In this document: piece by piece, positions 4,749 to 7,090 of the stretch
Layout of the letters: each line of letters begins with the position of its first letter
Position numbering within the stretch: the first letter of the stretch is position 1
NCBI GenBank assembly: GCA_964409335.1
Contig: CAYPCW010000068.1
Coordinates: 1-7,090, forward strand
DNA: 7,090 bases
Origin: JABMOW01 sp964409335
GTDB lineage: Bacteria; Fidelibacterota; Marinisomatia; SCGC-AAA003-L08; JACNLC01
Direction of reading: 5' to 3'
The notes under the pieces: generated by a model
The model's input: only the letters and a program-made list of their open reading frames with translations
Database searches by the model: none
What the model was told of the DNA's origin: nothing
Made by a program: the position numbers and the translations under genes

Positions 4749-7090
4749 TCAGTCATCCCCACAAGGTCCGTCCTTGTCACCGTCGGGATGGCAGCCGTAG
4801 CACTGGCTAAAAGTACCGGGACTGGTCCAGGAGGCGTTGGTGTACGTAATGGACCCAATGTTCCAATACCCGTTTGACCCGCTACAGTTTTCACAATTCC
4901 CGTCACAATGTTCATCCAGCATTTCAGATTGAGAATGTTCGTGACAGGATTGATAGCATGAAAATGTGTTAAAATCGCCAAAAGTATGACACTGAGTCGT
5001 ACAGTTGTTATTCCATTCTCCGTTATGTTCCCCGGAATAAATATCAAAATAGATCTGATACGTGGCGCCATCATGGCGGTTGCCGCTGAAATTAATGGAG
5101 GACCAATTACTGGTGCTGGTATGACAGTTTTCGCAGGTGTTGATGGCGGTGCCCAGTTTGGGCGCGGTGGAGTGATCAACGACGGGTAAAGGGTCGCCGT
5201 CCTGACCGTTATAATTGTGACATCCCGAACAAGCTCCCACCGGCGCCTGATGCGGGTCGGCGCCCTGCCAGGTATCCGTCGCATGGCATCCCTGACAATT
5301 TTGGCTGTATCCTGATGTCAGATGATTCGGATTTGTGGTGGAATTAAAATCATAAAGGTGACAATTTACACACGCCTGGGTGGTGAGTGCGTGGGTGAAT
5401 ACCGCCGGTGTAAATCCAAAATTGGTCAGATTATGACATAGCTGGCATTGATCGGAGGGGTACCCGCCGGCAGGTGAACTGAAATGATGAGGTTCGGCAG
5501 CATTATTATAATCTTCAAGATGACATCCGTCGCAGGCGGTGGGGGGAGTGTCGGGTGAAATATGACATGCCTCACATACCGGCGGTTCATGAACCCCGGT
5601 CAACGGGAAGATACTGTGATCAAATGTAACGTCGTTCCAAAAGGTAGTCGCATGACAGGAATTACATGTGGAAGAATAAGTATCGTGACCCTGTACCGTC
5701 TGGGATGCAATCTCAAAATCCGCCGTGTGACATGAAACACATTCTGCCTGACCGGGAGCGCCGTGTTGAAAAATTGAAGGCGTCCACCCATCCGCGGTGT
5801 GACACAACTCACAATCCTCTGCAAGGTACGTCTGGGCTTCATGGTTCGGGGTCGTGGCGGCAAGCCAGGCATCCTGGTGGCAGGCATCACAGTTCATCGG
5901 GGTATTCAAGAACACTCCCCCGATATGACAGAATTCACAGTCCTGATCGATATGTAATCCGGTTAATGGGAAACTGGTGATATTGTGATCAAAGACGGCA
6001 TCATTCCAGTTCGTCTCCTGATGGCATAGTTCACAATTTTGAGGGAAATTCTCATGTCCGCTTACATTCGCATTTCCCAAATTGCCTTCAGGGATATGAC
6101 AATAATTACATGCGGACTGACCGGATACGTCATGTTGAAAAATCGAAGGCATCCATCCACCCGAATCATGACATGATTCGCAATCACTTGCCAAAAAAAT
6201 CTGTTGACTATGTATGGGCGAGGTGGTCTGTATCCAGTTTGTAATATGACACTCTGTATCGGAACATGACCGAACGGTACCGTCGCTAATAAAATCAGGA
6301 TGGCATTGAGTGCAGGTCGCCTGAAGATGGAGGCCATCCAATTCAAAGCCTGTATTTTCCAGGGTATGTTCAACATCAGCCACCCAGGAACCTGCCGTAT
6401 GACATGTCTCACACAATTCACCAAAGCCGGAGTGACCCGGTACCGTTTCATTGGCAGAATTCCATTCAACCTGGTGACAAATACTGCAGGCGGTCGTGAA
6501 CGGCATATCGTGAGAAAATATCTCTGGCAGCCACCCCGTGGTCGAGTGACAAAATTCACAGTCTCCTGACAGATAGATCTGAGTAGAATGCACCGGTGCA
6601 GTTGTTTGATCATAGACATCCGAATGGCAGGATGAACATACAGTTGAAACCCCGGTGAATCCATTGGCATGACAATCCAGGCAACCAGTCTCTGCATGTG
6701 TGCCATCTAACTCAAATTCTGTGATTGAATGGTCGAATACCGAGTTATCATTCCAAACTTCGATGGTGTGGCAAAACAAACAATTGTTAGGCAGCGAAGA
6801 ATGGCCGGTTATTGTTGTGTTGGCCATTAGCAGGTCGGAAAGATGACATATATTACATGAAACCGGCATGGGTGTATGGGTATAAATATGAGGAGACCAC
6901 GCGGCAGCATTATGACACTGAATACAATAGGTCAGAGGATAGATCTGATTGATGTGAACTGGATTTTGGGTTGCATTGTACTGATCCAGATGACAGTATC
7001 CGCAAGTTGTCGGAGTTCCCGCATAGCCGCTATCGTGACAGGCGATACACTCCGGCCCGGCGTGGGAATCGGTCAGGGGGAAGTTCGTGG
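4749..7090 (-). CDS. Large modular multihaem c-type cytochrome, N-terminus missing (runs off right edge)
   Basis: The frame is open from the window edge (first full codon at 7088-7086) to a TGA at 4751-4749, giving 779 visible residues. The Met at 6869 is not the start: the codons before it encode three more haem motifs (CIACH, CGYCH, CIQCH). In all I count 27 CXXCH, two CX3CH (CTTQCH, CYQSCH) and one CX4CH (CSDTECH), so at least 30 covalently bound haems are predicted. They fall in modules of 119-125 residues, each with five haem motifs and five further histidines in contexts such as PxH, FxH, GHxxxP, FDH and LxGxH, which would serve as distal ligands for bis-histidine haem. The role inferred is multi-haem electron conduction outside the cytoplasm. 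Signal peptide and N-terminus lie outside the window. The C-terminal 384 residues are nearly identical to the next gene, which starts 96 bases downstream. No enzymatic active-site motif was recognised. The cytochrome class is very secure; the electron partners are unknown. Confidence 0.95.
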   Translation of the reverse strand, partial: TNFPLTDSHAGPECIACHDSGYAGTPTTCGYCHLDQYNATQNPVHINQIYPLTYCIQCHNAAAWSPHIYTHTPMPVSCNICHLSDLLMANTTITGHSSLPNNCLFCHTIEVWNDNSVFDHSITEFELDGTHAETGCLDCHANGFTGVSTVCSSCHSDVYDQTTAPVHSTQIYLSGDCEFCHSTTGWLPEIFSHDMPFTTACSICHQVEWNSANETVPGHSGFGELCETCHTAGSWVADVEHTLENTGFELDGLHLQATCTQCHPDFISDGTVRSCSDTECHITNWIQTTSPIHSQQIFLASDCESCHDSGGWMPSIFQHDVSGQSACNYCHIPEGNLGNANVSGHENFPQNCELCHQETNWNDAVFDHNITSFPLTGLHIDQDCEFCHIGGVFLNTPMNCDACHQDAWLAATTPNHEAQTYLAEDCELCHTADGWTPSIFQHGAPGQAECVSCHTADFEIASQTVQGHDTYSSTCNSCHATTFWNDVTFDHSIFPLTGVHEPPVCEACHISPDTPPTACDGCHLEDYNNAAEPHHFSSPAGGYPSDQCQLCHNLTNFGFTPAVFTHALTTQACVNCHLYDFNSTTNPNHLTSGYSQNCQGCHATDTWQGADPHQAPVGACSGCHNYNGQDGDPLPVVDHSTAPKLGTAINTCENCHTSTSNWSSINFSGNRHDGATYQIYFDIYSGEHNGEWNNNCTTQCHTFGDFNTFSCYQSCHEHSQSEMLDEHCDGNCENCSGSNGYWNIGSITYTNASWTSPGTFSQCYGCHPDGDKDGPCGDD
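4753..5904 (-). repeat. 1,152-bp near-identical repeat, copy in the upstream cytochrome gene
   Basis: Read base by base against 2452-3603 (offset 2301) this tract differs at only four positions: 5805, 5807, 5862 and 5883. It encodes the last 384 or so residues of the upstream cytochrome. At protein level only one residue changes (CELCH here, CEICH in the other copy). Identity begins at the TPMN/CDACH module boundary and ends inside the final Asp codons, just before the stop. Flanking sequence on both sides is unrelated or diverged. Confidence 0.97.
5535..5891 (-). repeat. Five-haem module of upstream cytochrome (inside the near-identical tract)
   Basis: 119 residues, the counterpart of 3234-3590. 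Haem motifs CDACH, CELCH, CVSCH, CNSCH, CEACH. Only the Leu in CELCH differs from the other copy. Confidence 0.85.
5892..6266 (-). repeat. Five-haem module of upstream cytochrome with an expanded first haem motif
   Basis: 125 residues with CSDTECH (CX4CH), CESCH, CNYCH, CELCH, CEFCH. The CX4CH stands exactly where other modules have CXXCH, so it is probably a real haem site. It ends in NTPMN, directly before the near-identical tract. Confidence 0.8.
6267..6638 (-). repeat. Five-haem module of upstream cytochrome
   Basis: 124 residues with CSSCH, CEFCH, CSICH, CETCH, CTQCH. Signatures TTAPVH, GWLPEIFSH, PGH, VEH and LDGLH match the module pattern, although the WND part is changed to WVAD. Confidence 0.85.
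6639..7004 (-). repeat. Five-haem module of upstream cytochrome (first complete one visible)
   Basis: 122 residues beginning at CGYCH, then CIQCH, CNICH, CLFCH, CLDCH. Extra histidines at PVH, YTH, TGH, FDH and DGTH. The end of the previous module (FPLTDSH, CIACH) is also visible at the window edge, so at least one more module lies outside. Confidence 0.85.

Noticed and set aside
6867..6869. ATG at 6869 as start of the upstream cytochrome
   Set aside because: The frame stays open to the window edge and encodes three further CXXCH motifs and module signatures, with no signal peptide after this Met.
2916..7004. CRISPR array or simple tandem DNA repeat
   Set aside because: The periodicity is at protein level with diverged DNA between modules; there are no short identical repeats with spacers.

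Overview
The window holds one minus-strand gene cluster that looks dedicated to long-range electron transfer through c-type haems. All four protein genes read right to left. In transcription order they are: (1) a very large multihaem c-type cytochrome that enters from beyond the right edge and ends at 4749; (2) a second, complete multihaem cytochrome at 4652-2445, with a signal peptide and an N-terminal dockerin-like calcium-binding pair; (3) a secreted protein at 2436-889 with a small N-terminal beta domain and a C-terminal part that looks like an outer-membrane beta-barrel; (4) a small four-helix inner-membrane protein at 855-385 of DUF2231-like type with conserved histidines. The gaps are 96, 8 and 33 bases, each complete gene has a plausible ribosome binding site, and no convincing terminator lies between genes, so I read this as one operon whose start is outside the window.

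Both cytochromes are built from a module of about 120 residues that carries five CXXCH haem sites and five extra histidines in fixed places. The complete gene has 24 haem motifs in 735 residues. The incomplete gene shows 30 in the 779 residues visible here. Their last 1,152 coding bases (2452-3603 and 4753-5904) are the same except for four mismatches, all within 79 bases at one end. The parts upstream of this tract are clearly diverged, which indicates recent gene conversion or partial duplication (or an assembly error, which must be excluded).

Bases 1-384 contain no gene I can support. They hold a dispersed-type palindromic repeat with small hairpins, each of two followed by CGTAATA (about 19-106), then a stretch with several short inverted repeats and a weak terminator-like hairpin downstream of the operon.

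The organism is probably an anaerobic or facultative bacterium of the Fibrobacteres-Chlorobi-Bacteroidetes wider group (for example Marinimicrobia, Calditrichota or Ignavibacteria-like). This rests on the outer-membrane protein, the dockerin-type repeat directly after a signal peptide, and the style of the palindromic repeat; it is inference, not proof. A working model is that the small membrane protein exchanges electrons with the quinone pool or helps the complex at the inner membrane, the barrel lies in the outer membrane, and the two haem-wire proteins carry electrons across the periplasm or along the cell surface. The part with least precedent known to me is the combination of dockerin-like domain, five-haem modules and an unfamiliar barrel.
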